A stretch of 64,000 nt of DNA. Source: Pelomonas cellulosilytica. Its GTDB lineage: Bacteria > Pseudomonadota > Gammaproteobacteria > Burkholderiales > Burkholderiaceae_C. The stretch is from the NCBI RefSeq assembly GCF_021353265.1, contig NZ_JAJTWU010000007.1, positions 186,001 through 250,000 of the forward strand, given 5' to 3'. Under the pieces are notes generated by a model that did no database searches, was not told the DNA's origin, and saw only the letters and a list, made by a program, of their open reading frames with translations. Of the stretch, positions 28,709 through 38,347 are shown piece after piece (positions within the stretch are counted from its first letter, which is position 1; each line of letters begins with the position of its first letter). Both the position numbers and the translations under genes were made by a program.

Positions 28709-30505
28709 TTAGAAGCTTTCCTCGGTGGCCACGGCGTTCTTGTTGGCAACGATCTGGCTCTTGACGTCCAGGTCGGGCGACACGCCCAGCAGGCGCAGCG
28801 TCTGCGCGGCGACCTGGCTGAATACCGGGCCGGCCACCTTGCCGCCGAAGTAGCTGCCGGCGGTCGGCTCGTCCACCATGACGGCGACGACGATGCGCGG
28901 CTTGCTGATCGGCGCGATGCCGACGAACCACGCGCGGTACTTGTGGCTGGCGTAGCCGCGACCTTCCTGTTTGTGGGCCGTGCCGCTCTTGCCGCCGACG
29001 CTGTAACCGGGCACCTGCGCCTCGGGCGCCGTGCCGCCGGGGCCGGCTGCGGCCTGCAGCATCAGGCGCAGGTCTTGCGTGACCTTGGGGCTGAAGACGC
29101 GGATGCCCGGCACCGGCTGGTCGTGCGGCTGGCGCAGCATGCTGACCGGGATGATCTCGCCATCACGCGCGAACACCGTGTACGCGCGCGCCAGTTGGAA
29201 CAGCGAGGCCGACAGGCCGTAGCCGTAGCTCATCGTCGCCTGCTCGATGGGCCGCCAGGTCTTCCACGGCCGCAGCTTGCCGCCAACCGCGCCGGGGAAG
29301 CTGATCTGCGGCCGCTGGCCCAGGCCGATGGCCGTGAACATCTCGTGCATCTCGCGCGGCTGCATCTGCATCGCGAGCTTGGTGGCACCGATGTTGCTGG
29401 AGAATTTGATGACCTCGCGCACGGGGATGAGGCCGTGCGCGTGCGTGTCGCTGATGACGGCGCCCTGGAAGGCGTACTTGCCGTTGCCGGTGTCCACCAA
29501 GGTGTCGGGCGTCACGCGGCCCGTCTCCATCGCCAGGCCGGCAATGAAGGGCTTCATCGTCGAGCCGGGCTCGAACACGTCGGTCAGCGCACGGTTGCGC
29601 AACTGCTCGCCGGACAGGTTCTGGCGGTTGCCCGGGTCGTAGCTCGGGAAGTTGGCCAGCGCCAGCACCTCGCCTGTCTGCGCGTCCAGCACGACGACCG
29701 AACCCGCCTTGGCCTTGTTCTCGGCCACCGCGTCGCGGATGCGCTGGTAGGCGAAGAACTGCACCTTGGAATCGACGGACAGGTCGATGTCCTGGCCGTT
29801 GGCGGCCGGCACGATGTCGCCGATGTCCTCGACGACACGGCCCAGGCGGTCGCGCACGACGGAGCGCGAGCCGTCGCGGCCCTGCAGCTCCTTCTGGAAG
29901 GCCAGCTCGATGCCCTCCTGGCCCTTGTCCTCGACGTTGGTGAAGCCCACCACGTGCGCCGCGGCCTCGCCCTCTGGGTACTTGCGGCGGTATTCGCGGT
30001 CCTGGAACACGCCCTTGAGCGCCAACGCCTTGACCTTGGCGGCCGTCTCGTCGTCCGCCAGCCGCTTCAGCCAGACGAAGTGCGACTCGGGGTTGAGCTT
30101 GGCGTCCAGCTCCCTCGCTGACAGGCCCAGTGCCTGGGCCAGTGCCTGGCGCTTGTCGCCGTCCGCGTCAACTTCCTTTGGGATGGCCCAGATCGACGGC
30201 ACGGCCACGCTGGCGGCCAGCGTCTGGCCCGTGCGATCGTTGATGCGGCCGCGGCTCGCCGGCAGCTCCAGCGTGTGCGCGTAGCGGGCCTCGCCCTGCT
30301 TCTGGAAGAAGTCGGTGTGCAGCACCTGCACGTAGATGGCTCGGGCCAGCAGCCCCAAGAAGGCGAGTCCCACGAGGGCCACGAGGAAACGCGAGCGCCA
30401 CGGCGGCGTCTTGGACGCGAGCAGCGGGCTCGTCGAGTAAGTCACGCCGCGGCCGGCTCCGAGTGCGCGTGCGCCGGACTTGTTCTGCTTGCCGGGGCGG
30501 GTCAT
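28709..30505 (-). CDS. ftsI: Septal peptidoglycan transpeptidase FtsI (PBP3)
   Basis: FtsI cross-links septal peptidoglycan together with FtsW. The 598-residue class B PBP has a basic cytoplasmic tail, one membrane helix at about 39-60, the PBP dimer domain (SRGRINDRTGQTLA, RKYPEGEAAAHVVGF) and the penicillin-binding motifs Ser315 in EPGSTMKPF, SSN at 369-371 and KSGT at 506-509. It starts ATGA over the ftsL stop. Confidence 0.98.
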   Translation of the reverse strand: MTRPGKQNKSGARALGAGRGVTYSTSPLLASKTPPWRSRFLVALVGLAFLGLLARAIYVQVLHTDFFQKQGEARYAHTLELPASRGRINDRTGQTLAASVAVPSIWAIPKEVDADGDKRQALAQALGLSARELDAKLNPESHFVWLKRLADDETAAKVKALALKGVFQDREYRRKYPEGEAAAHVVGFTNVEDKGQEGIELAFQKELQGRDGSRSVVRDRLGRVVEDIGDIVPAANGQDIDLSVDSKVQFFAYQRIRDAVAENKAKAGSVVVLDAQTGEVLALANFPSYDPGNRQNLSGEQLRNRALTDVFEPGSTMKPFIAGLAMETGRVTPDTLVDTGNGKYAFQGAVISDTHAHGLIPVREVIKFSSNIGATKLAMQMQPREMHEMFTAIGLGQRPQISFPGAVGGKLRPWKTWRPIEQATMSYGYGLSASLFQLARAYTVFARDGEIIPVSMLRQPHDQPVPGIRVFSPKVTQDLRLMLQAAAGPGGTAPEAQVPGYSVGGKSGTAHKQEGRGYASHKYRAWFVGIAPISKPRIVVAVMVDEPTAGSYFGGKVAGPVFSQVAAQTLRLLGVSPDLDVKSQIVANKNAVATEESF

Positions 30506-30765
30506 GGATTGACCCCCGAGGCCACGACGGCAGGCGTGATGACCCGCATGCCCAGCCGCTCGCGCGCCACCTGCTCCACGCGCAGGTTGGTGGCCTGTGC
30601 ATGCCGCTCGGCCTTCAGCCGCTCGGCATCGGCCGCCAGCCGCTGGCCCTCCGCCTTGGCGCGCTCACGCTCGGCGAACAGGCGACGCGACTCGTACGCG
30701 CTGTGCACGAGGACGACGCCGCTGGCCAGCACGGCGAGGATGAGCAGGAGGTTGAGCTTGGCCAC
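30502..30765 (-). CDS. ftsL: Cell division protein FtsL
   Basis: FtsL forms the FtsQLB bridge that activates FtsWI. The 87-residue protein has one membrane helix (residues 4-22) and a coiled coil rich in Arg, Glu and Ala (about 26-65), then the conserved VEQVARERLGMRVITP. It starts with GTG at 30765, 4 bases after the rsmH stop. Confidence 0.95.
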   Translation of the reverse strand: MAKLNLLLILAVLASGVVLVHSAYESRRLFAERERAKAEGQRLAADAERLKAERHAQATNLRVEQVARERLGMRVITPAVVASGVNP

Positions 30766-30769
30766 GGCG

Positions 30770-31726
30770 TCAGGCCGCCTTCAGCGGCGCGTCGGTGCGC
30801 TCCGCGATGCGCAGCACCGCCGAGCGCGCGCGCGGATTGGCGGCCACCTCGGCAGCACTCGGCATCACGCGGCCCAGCGCCTTCAGCGCCAGCGCGGGCG
30901 GCGGCGCGAACGGCGCGCGGCGGTCCACCTCGGCCTTGCTGTGCGCGGCGATGAACTGCTTCACGCGCCGGTCTTCTAGCGAGTGGAAGCTGATGACGGA
31001 CAGGCGCCCGCCGGGCGCGAGCAACCGCAGCGCCGCCTTTAGCCCTTGCTCGAGCTGCTCCAGCTCGGCATTGACATGAATCCGAAGAGCTTGAAAGGTG
31101 CGTGTGGCCGGGTCCTGCCCGGGCTCGCGGGTCTTGACCGTGCGAGCCACGAGTTCGCGCAGCTCGTCGGTGCGCGTGAGCGGCGCACCGGCTTGTCGGC
31201 GAGCAACAAGCGCCTTTGCAATCTGGCCAGCAAACCGTTCTTCGCCATAGTCCCGAATCACCTGTGCGATCTCACGCTCGTCGGCTCGCGCGAGGAAGTC
31301 CGCCGCGCTCTGGCCACGCGTCGTGTCCATGCGCATGTCAAGCGGGCCGTTGAAGCGGAAGCTGAAGCCACGCTCCGGGTTGTCGATCTGGGGGCTGGAC
31401 ACACCCAGGTCCAGCAGCACGCCGTCCACCTGGTGCACGCCCAGCGCGGCCAGCTCGTCGGCCATATCGGCAAAGCCGCTGTGCACGATGGAAAAGCGCG
31501 GGTCGTCGATGGCGGCCGCCGCGGCGATGGCCTCAGGGTCGCGGTCGATGCCGATCAGCCGCCCCTCGGGCGCCAGCTTCGCCAGCAGCGCGCGCGAATG
31601 ACCGCCGCGGCCGAATGTGCCGTCCACATAGACGCCGTCCGGCCGCGCGAGCACGCCGTCCACCGCCTCGTCCAGCAGCACGGTGGTGTGGCGGAACGTG
31701 GCGCTCTCGTTCACGTCGGCAGCCAT
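30770..31726 (-). CDS. rsmH: 16S rRNA (cytosine(1402)-N(4))-methyltransferase
   Basis: RsmH methylates C1402 in the ribosomal P site. The 318-residue protein has [13 protein letters not shown], the SAM loop [30 protein letters not shown] and the C-terminal [15 protein letters not shown], all standard. The ATG overlaps the mraZ stop by one base (TGATG). Confidence 0.98.
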   Translation of the reverse strand: MAADVNESATFRHTTVLLDEAVDGVLARPDGVYVDGTFGRGGHSRALLAKLAPEGRLIGIDRDPEAIAAAAAIDDPRFSIVHSGFADMADELAALGVHQVDGVLLDLGVSSPQIDNPERGFSFRFNGPLDMRMDTTRGQSAADFLARADEREIAQVIRDYGEERFAGQIAKALVARRQAGAPLTRTDELRELVARTVKTREPGQDPATRTFQALRIHVNAELEQLEQGLKAALRLLAPGGRLSVISFHSLEDRRVKQFIAAHSKAEVDRRAPFAPPPALALKALGRVMPSAAEVAANPRARSAVLRIAERTDAPLKAA

Positions 31727-32166
31727 CAGAAGCTGAAGTCCTTGAGCGAATCCGGCATCGGCCCGGCCAGCACCTCGGCCTCCTGGGCGGCATGGGCCTT
31801 CTTGTCCCAGATCTCGAAGTGGCTGCCCATGCCCAGCAGCACCACCTCCTTGTCGAGGCCAGCGCTCTCGCGCAGTTCGGGCGAGATCAGCACGCGCGCC
31901 GCCGAGTCAATCTCGACGTCCATCGCATTGCCCAGGAACACGCGCTTCCAGCCAGCGGCCGACATCGGCAGCGCGGCGACCTTGTCGCGGAAGACCTCCC
32001 ACGTCGGGCGCGGGAACAGCATCAGGCAACCGTCAGGATGCTTGGTGATCGTCAGCCGCCCCTCGCAGAGCAGCTGCAGCACCTCACGATGCCGCGTCGG
32101 GACGCTCAGGCGCCCCTTGGCGTCCAACGCCAAGTTCGAGGCACCTTGAAAGACGATTTCCGACAC
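31726..32166 (-). CDS. mraZ: Transcriptional regulator MraZ
   Basis: MraZ is the repressor of its own dcw operon; it forms a ring with two AbrB-type DNA-binding folds per subunit. The 146-residue protein has the paired signatures [15 protein letters not shown] (about 14-28) and [15 protein letters not shown]. The start is a GTG at 32166, which is itself inside the fourth of four 10-base operator repeats. The promoter and operator are described separately. Confidence 0.96.
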   Translation of the reverse strand: MSEIVFQGASNLALDAKGRLSVPTRHREVLQLLCEGRLTITKHPDGCLMLFPRPTWEVFRDKVAALPMSAAGWKRVFLGNAMDVEIDSAARVLISPELRESAGLDKEVVLLGMGSHFEIWDKKAHAAQEAEVLAGPMPDSLKDFSF

Positions 32167-32199
32167 TTTTCACCACGTAACGACACTTCCTCCCACTTT
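32160..32199 (-). promoter_or_regulatory. MraZ operator: four 10-base direct repeats
   Basis: Read on the minus strand the units are AAAGTGGGAG, GAAGTGTCGT, TACGTGGTGA and AAAGTGTCGG, back to back with GTG at an exact 10-base period. This matches the AAAGTG(G/T)N3-type direct repeats described for MraZ. Unit 1 overlaps the -10 box and unit 4 contains the GTG start codon. A 15-base inverted repeat (CCCACTT T AAGTGGG, 32192-32206) adds an inverted box at the upstream edge. Confidence 0.85.
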
Positions 32200-32223
32200 A
32201 AGTGGGCTGATCGACCGGGTCAA
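32195..32223 (-). promoter_or_regulatory. dcw operon promoter
   Basis: On the minus strand TTGACC (32223-32218) is followed after 17 bases by TAAAGT (32200-32195), a good sigma-70 promoter. Transcription would start near 32188, leaving a leader of about 22 bases. The -10 box is inside the first MraZ repeat, so MraZ binding should block polymerase. Confidence 0.8.
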
Positions 32224-32416
32224 GGTTCGGGGCTCGTTTTTTCAATGAAATCAATCACTTACGAGCGACTGTTGAAAAGCACAGTATGCAATGGAAATAT
32301 CGTTTCCAAATAAGGACTTGCCACTCGATTGCGAAGTGGTGCTTGAAGTATTGGGTGCCAAATTCGGCGTTTGCCCGCATCCCACATCTCACAGCGCGGC
32401 AAGACGCCCGACGGTC
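32224..32416. other. Spacer between divergent dcw and groE promoters
   Basis: This stretch is clearly richer in A and T than its surroundings and has no gene. It has a weak inverted repeat, CCACT (32321-32325) with AGTGG (32335-32339). I see nothing else specific. Confidence 0.5.
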
Positions 32417-32444
32417 TTGAATCGACATCGTGCGTCCCTATAAT
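32417..32444 (+). promoter_or_regulatory. groESL promoter, sigma-70 with possible sigma-32 overlap
   Basis: TTGAAT (32417-32422), a 16-base spacer and TATAAT (32439-32444) make a near-consensus sigma-70 promoter. The same bases read CTTGAA then, 14 bases on, CCCTATA, which also resembles a sigma-32 heat-shock promoter. Dual use is inferred, not shown. Confidence 0.8.
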
Positions 32445-32453
32445 GCAAAGCTG

Positions 32454-32480
32454 CTAGCACTCTCCAAGTGCGAGTGCTAA
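32454..32480 (+). promoter_or_regulatory. CIRCE element (HrcA operator)
   Basis: CTAGCACTC, 9 bases, GAGTGCTAA differs from the CIRCE consensus (TTAGCACTC-N9-GAGTGCTAA) at one base. It begins about ten bases after the -10 box, at or just after the transcription start, where HrcA represses groE in many bacteria. Confidence 0.93.
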
Positions 32481-32571
32481 CGAAATCGGGTCGGCGTATC
32501 GACCCAGTTTTTCTGGCGCGCCGGCGCTCACGAACACCGGCCGCCGCAGTTCCAACTCTGAAGGAGAACCC

Positions 32572-32862
32572 ATGAAGCTGCGCCCCTTGCACGATCGCGT
32601 GATCGTTCGCCGCCTGGAACAAGAAACCAAGACCGCCTCCGGCATCGTCATCCCTGACAACGCCGCCGAGAAGCCTGACCAGGGCGAAGTGCTGGCCGTC
32701 GGCCCGGGCAAGCGCAATGACAAGGGTGACTTCGTCGCCCTGAACGTCGCTGTGGGCGACCGCGTGCTGTTCGGCAAGTACTCCGGCCAGACCGTCAAGG
32801 TCGACGGCGAGGAACTGCTGGTCATGCGCGAGGAAGACCTCTTCGCCGTCGTTCAAAAGTAA
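32572..32862 (+). CDS. groES: Co-chaperonin GroES
   Basis: GroES is the 10-kDa lid of the GroEL cage. The 96-residue protein starts [18 protein letters not shown], has the mobile loop [18 protein letters not shown] and the roof region, and ends ALVQ-like in LFAVVQK. A good ribosome-binding site (GAAGGAGA) lies upstream. Ninety-eight bases separate it from groEL. Confidence 0.98.
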   Translation: MKLRPLHDRVIVRRLEQETKTASGIVIPDNAAEKPDQGEVLAVGPGKRNDKGDFVALNVAVGDRVLFGKYSGQTVKVDGEELLVMREEDLFAVVQK

Positions 32863-32933
32863 TGACACAGGGACGAGCCATCGCACCGCGATGCGCCGCC
32901 CCGGCTGATCGAGACGTCGAAATTCGACTCTGA

Positions 32934-34601
<1,668 letters not shown>

Positions 34602-34630
34602 GTCCGCGCCCAGCGACCTTCCGCTGATGA

Positions 34631-34660
34631 AAGGGCTGCCGCAAGGCAGCCCTTTTTCTT
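34631..34660 (+). terminator. groESL terminator
   Basis: AAGGGCTGCC (34631-34640), loop GCAA, GGCAGCCCTT (34645-34654) and a T-rich tail CTTTTTCTT make a textbook Rho-independent terminator 29 bases after the groEL stop. Confidence 0.93.
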
Positions 34661-34846
34661 TGCACGCGCGACAAGGCCTCGGCACGCGACTTGCCCCGCC
34701 CGAACCGGGGGGCAGCAGGGCCAAAGCGTGAAAACTGTCGTGGGGAGCGCTACCAGCCCTTCCGAACGGGGGGCGTCAGGACTAGTGAAACGGCCGGCCA
34801 CGCGAAACATGCATCAGATAATTTCAACTCGTTTCAAGTCGTATCC

Positions 34847-36883
34847 ATGTCCATCAGCCTGCACCCCCATGAACTCCTCGATCAAGCCCTGACCGAGGCC
34901 GGCCCCCTGGCCCGCGAGCTGATGAATCTGGTGCAGGACGAACTCGATGCCGACCCGCAGTACTTCGCGCTGCGGGAAAGCTGGAGAAAGATCCGCACCC
35001 GTTTTGCCGCCGATTTCGAAGGCCGCCTCATCGAGCTGCTGCACAGCGGCCGCCGCGGCGAAGACCCGCTGCAACGCGCACCCCGCCAGGCGGGCGGCCT
35101 GGCGGGCCTGAGCCTCGTCGATGAAAGCCAGGCGCTGCAGGACGTCGCCATCGCCCATGTCGCCCATACGGCCGAAGAGCAGAGCCGCGCCGAGCTGCAC
35201 CAGCTCGGCAATTTCTACGCGGCGCTGCGCGGCATCGCCCGCGCCCGCGAGCGCGACAACCCGCTGCGCCCGGCCCTCTACGCCCACGCGTTGCACCATG
35301 CACTGGCCGCCAGCGCACTGAGCCCGCAGGCCCAGTATGAACTGATGCGCGCGGCCGCCGTGCCGATGGCGCGCGCCCTGCACCGCCTCTATGGGCAGTT
35401 CTGCGCCGCGCTGCGGGCCGCCGACATCGGCGACCTTGTCGCCTCGCACGGCCGCGTGCAGACCAACCCGATGTCCCACCAGCGGCTGGCTGCCGCACGG
35501 GGCATCGGCACGCGCAACTCCATGCCCGGCACGCTTGATGGCCTGTCGCGCCGCGTCGACGCCTTCAACTCACGTCCGATGCCATTCGCGGCCGCGGCGC
35601 CGCGTGACCCGCAGGCGCCCGCGCCCTTCGTGCGGACCACCGGGCCGGACATGCTGAGCCGGCTGTACGACCAGATCCTGGCCGACCCGCGCCTCGTGCC
35701 ACCGCTCAAGGCGCTGCTCGCCCGGCTGCAGATCGCCGTCGTGCGCTTGGCACGGACCGACTCGACGCTCCTGCGCCGGCAGGACCACCCCACCTGGGCG
35801 CTGCTGAACCGCGTGGCCGCCCACGGCATGGCCTTCGGCCGTGCGGACGACCCGCGCCTCGTGGAGTTCCTGCGCTTCATGGAAGCCGAGGCGCAGCTGC
35901 TCGTCGACGCGCCGACGCCCACGGCCGCGCTGTTCCAGCAGGTGCTGGTGCGCGTGGATGCCCACATCGACCAGCAGGCACGCCAGAGCGGCGAACGCAA
36001 CGCCGACGCGCTGGCGGCCCTGGAGCGCGGGCAGCAACGCGACGAATGGCGCCAGCTGCTGCGCGAGCAGATCGACCATCAGATCGCCGACGCGCCGCTC
36101 GGCCCGCGCATGCAACGCTTCATGCAGATCGCGTGGGTCGAGGTCATCGTCAATGCGATGGTCAAGCATGGCCGGGAATCGCGCGAAGCACAGGACGCCG
36201 TGGAACTCGTCGACGCCGTGCTGGACAGCCTCATGACGCCGCGTGACATGGCCGCCCGTGAGGCGCTGCGCATGAGGCTGCCCGTCATCATCGAACGGCT
36301 GGTGGCCGGTTGCGACAGCATCCAGATCAGCGAGACCAAGCGAGAGCCCGCGCTGGCCGAGTTGATGGGTCAGCACGCACGCCTGCTGCGCGGCCTGCCG
36401 GCGCTGGACCCGTCCGCGCGCCGCCCCGCACCGCCGCCGGCACCGGCTCCCGCCGCCGGCGCACCGGCGTCCGCCGACGAGATCGTCAAGCGGTTGATGG
36501 AGGAGCGCGATTCGCAGCTGCCGTCACACTGGCTCAGCGCGGACGTGGACCGCGGCGAGCTGCCGACCGTGCCGGTGCAGCTCTACAAGGAGCACGACTC
36601 GCCGGACGCCCGTGCAGCGCTGCAGCGCTGGATCGACGAGCTGCAGGTGGGCCGCTGGTTCCACATGTTCATCCAGGGCGACTGGCATACCGCGCAGATC
36701 GCCTGGATCAGCGAGGGCCGCCAGTTCACGCTGTTCGTCGGCCGCGACGCCGAGGAGCGCCTGCCGCTGACGCGACGCGCGCTGGAGGCGCTGCTGGCCA
36801 ACGGCCTCATCACCGCGCTGGAAGACGACAGCGTCGTGCAGCGCGCCGTCGACACGCTGATGAGTGACCTGGACGGCGGTTGA
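34847..36883 (+). CDS. DUF1631 family protein
   Basis: The 678-residue protein from the ATG at 34847 (MSISLHPHELLDQAL) matches the DUF1631 family of Beta- and Gammaproteobacteria, whose function I do not know. It is mostly helical, with no signal peptide or membrane helix. A Pro/Ala linker near 525-545 precedes a C-terminal domain (DVDRGELPTVPVQLYKEH, then GRWFHMFIQGDWHTAQIAWI and QFTLFVGRDAEERLPLTRRA) that has a beta-barrel, PilZ-like look. It stands alone after groEL. Its stop directly abuts the engB stop from the other strand with no base between them. Confidence 0.85.
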   Translation: MSISLHPHELLDQALTEAGPLARELMNLVQDELDADPQYFALRESWRKIRTRFAADFEGRLIELLHSGRRGEDPLQRAPRQAGGLAGLSLVDESQALQDVAIAHVAHTAEEQSRAELHQLGNFYAALRGIARARERDNPLRPALYAHALHHALAASALSPQAQYELMRAAAVPMARALHRLYGQFCAALRAADIGDLVASHGRVQTNPMSHQRLAAARGIGTRNSMPGTLDGLSRRVDAFNSRPMPFAAAAPRDPQAPAPFVRTTGPDMLSRLYDQILADPRLVPPLKALLARLQIAVVRLARTDSTLLRRQDHPTWALLNRVAAHGMAFGRADDPRLVEFLRFMEAEAQLLVDAPTPTAALFQQVLVRVDAHIDQQARQSGERNADALAALERGQQRDEWRQLLREQIDHQIADAPLGPRMQRFMQIAWVEVIVNAMVKHGRESREAQDAVELVDAVLDSLMTPRDMAAREALRMRLPVIIERLVAGCDSIQISETKREPALAELMGQHARLLRGLPALDPSARRPAPPPAPAPAAGAPASADEIVKRLMEERDSQLPSHWLSADVDRGELPTVPVQLYKEHDSPDARAALQRWIDELQVGRWFHMFIQGDWHTAQIAWISEGRQFTLFVGRDAEERLPLTRRALEALLANGLITALEDDSVVQRAVDTLMSDLDGG

Positions 36884-37576
36884 TCAGGCGGTGGCGACTT
36901 CGGCAGCGCCGTGAGTCCACTCGTGCAGCACCAGCGCCACGTCGCCAACGCCCTGCTTCTTCAGTGCCGAGAACAGCGTCACCGACACGTCGGAGGTTTC
37001 CGTCGTCATGCCGGCGAGGAACTCGGTCGTCGCACGCAGCGCCGCATCGGCCTCCTTGCGGTTGAGCTTGTCGGCCTTGGTCAGCAGCACCAACAGCTTG
37101 ATCTCACCGGTGGCGACCCGCGCGGCAACGAACTCGAGCAATTGCCTGTCCAGGTCGGTGAGTCCCAGCCGCGAGTCCACCATCAACACGACGCCAGACA
37201 GGCTGCGCCGGACTTCGAGGTAGTCGGCCATCACCTTCTGCCAGCGCTGCTTGGCGGACTTGTTGACCGCCGCATAGCCGTAGCCCGGCAGGTCGGCGAA
37301 CAGCGCGTCCGCCGCATCCTTCGGGCCGAGTTCGAACAGGTTGATGTGCTGCGTGCGGCCCGGCGTCTTGGACGCGAAGGCCAGGCGCTTCTGCTGAGCC
37401 AGCGTGTTGATGGCGGTGGACTTGCCAGCGTTGGAGCGGCCGACGAAGGCGATCTCGGGCAGCTCCGTGGCCGGCAGGTGGACGAGCTGGCTGGCCGTGG
37501 TCAGGAAGCGCGCGGTATGCGTCCAGGCGAGCGCCAGCTTCTCGGTCACTGGCGCTTCTGGGATTGGATTGTTCAT
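36884..37576 (-). CDS. engB: Ribosome-biogenesis GTPase EngB/YihA
   Basis: EngB (YsxC/YihA) is an essential GTPase for 50S assembly. The 230-residue protein from ATG 37576 has G1 GRSNAGKS (46-53), the switch TPGRTQHINLFEL, G3 DLPGYGYA, G4 TKADKL and G5 FSALKKQG. A second in-frame ATG at 37597 would add seven residues, but a minus-strand -10 box (TACAAT, 37608-37603) would start transcription near it, favouring the ATG at 37576. It diverges from the cytochrome c4 gene. Confidence 0.95.
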   Translation of the reverse strand: MNNPIPEAPVTEKLALAWTHTARFLTTASQLVHLPATELPEIAFVGRSNAGKSTAINTLAQQKRLAFASKTPGRTQHINLFELGPKDAADALFADLPGYGYAAVNKSAKQRWQKVMADYLEVRRSLSGVVLMVDSRLGLTDLDRQLLEFVAARVATGEIKLLVLLTKADKLNRKEADAALRATTEFLAGMTTETSDVSVTLFSALKKQGVGDVALVLHEWTHGAAEVATA

Positions 37577-37602
37577 GGCTGGGTCGGACGCGGTCATCCG
37601 GC

Positions 37603-37612
37603 ATTGTAAAAT
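37603..37612. promoter_or_regulatory. Overlapping divergent -10 boxes (engB / cytochrome c4)
   Basis: Within ten bases the minus strand reads TACAAT (37608-37603) and the plus strand reads TAAAAT (37607-37612). The genes start only 69 bases apart, so the two promoters would share their -10 region. The -35 boxes are poor (TTGGGC-like on minus), so this is a moderate-confidence call. Confidence 0.45.
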
Positions 37613-37645
37613 TTGAAGGTTGCGCCCAACGAAACCCAAAAATCC

Positions 37646-38269
37646 ATGAAGACTGTCGCCATCCTCCTGTCGAGTCTGTTGCTGGCTGCCACGGCTTACG
37701 CCAACGAGCCCGCCGCGGCCCCGGCCAAGCCGGATTTGTCCAAGGGTGGTGAGCTGTCCAAGCAGGTGTGCGCGGCCTGCCACACGGCCGACGGCTCGCG
37801 CGGCAGCCCGGCCAACCCGATCATCGCCGGGCAGCATGTGGAATACCTGACCAAGCAGCTAACCGAGTTCAAGAGCGGCAAGCGCCAGAGCGCCGTCATG
37901 AACGCGATGGCCGCGCCGTTGTCGGAAGAAGACATCCGCAACGTCGCCGCGTTCTACGCTGGCGTCAGCGGCGTGAAGCCCGGCTTTGCCAAGAACAAGG
38001 ACACCGTCGCGCTGGGCCAGAAGATCTACCGCGGTGGCATCGCCGAGCGCAACGTGCCCGCCTGTGCAGGCTGCCACAGCCCCAATGGCGCCGGCATCCC
38101 CGCCCAGTACCCGCGCCTGGCCGGTCAACACACCGATTACGTGGAGCTGCAGATGAACAACTTCCGCAGCGGCGCCCGTGCCAACTCGCCGCAGATGGCA
38201 GCCATCGCCGCGAAGATGAACGACAAGGAAATCAAGGCTGTCGCGGATTACGTCGCGGGTCTGCGTTGA
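37646..38269 (+). CDS. Cytochrome c4, dihaem periplasmic
   Basis: The 207-residue protein from the ATG at 37646 has a signal peptide (MKTVAILLSSLLLAATAYA) and two c-type haem motifs, CAACH at 42-46 and CAGCH at 140-144. The paired half-domains each end with a conserved Met region (VMNAMAAPLSEEDIRNVAAFYAG; NSPQMAAIAAKMNDKEIKAVADYVAG). Cytochromes c4 feed electrons to terminal oxidases. The downstream resB and ccsB genes make the machinery that attaches its haems, although a terminator lies between. Confidence 0.95.
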   Translation: MKTVAILLSSLLLAATAYANEPAAAPAKPDLSKGGELSKQVCAACHTADGSRGSPANPIIAGQHVEYLTKQLTEFKSGKRQSAVMNAMAAPLSEEDIRNVAAFYAGVSGVKPGFAKNKDTVALGQKIYRGGIAERNVPACAGCHSPNGAGIPAQYPRLAGQHTDYVELQMNNFRSGARANSPQMAAIAAKMNDKEIKAVADYVAGLR

Positions 38270-38295
38270 CGCAGAACAAGCTGCCTCTCTGAACG

Positions 38296-38324
38296 AAGGC
38301 CGGTGCAACACACCGGCCTTTTTT
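38296..38324 (+). terminator. Terminator after cytochrome c4
   Basis: AAGGCCGGTG (38296-38305), loop CAACA, CACCGGCCTT (38311-38320) and TTTT form a strong Rho-independent terminator. It lies 27 bases past the stop and 24 bases before resB, so it separates the two transcripts at least in part. Confidence 0.92.
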
Positions 38325-38347
38325 CTTGCCCGACACTCCTGCGCTCG

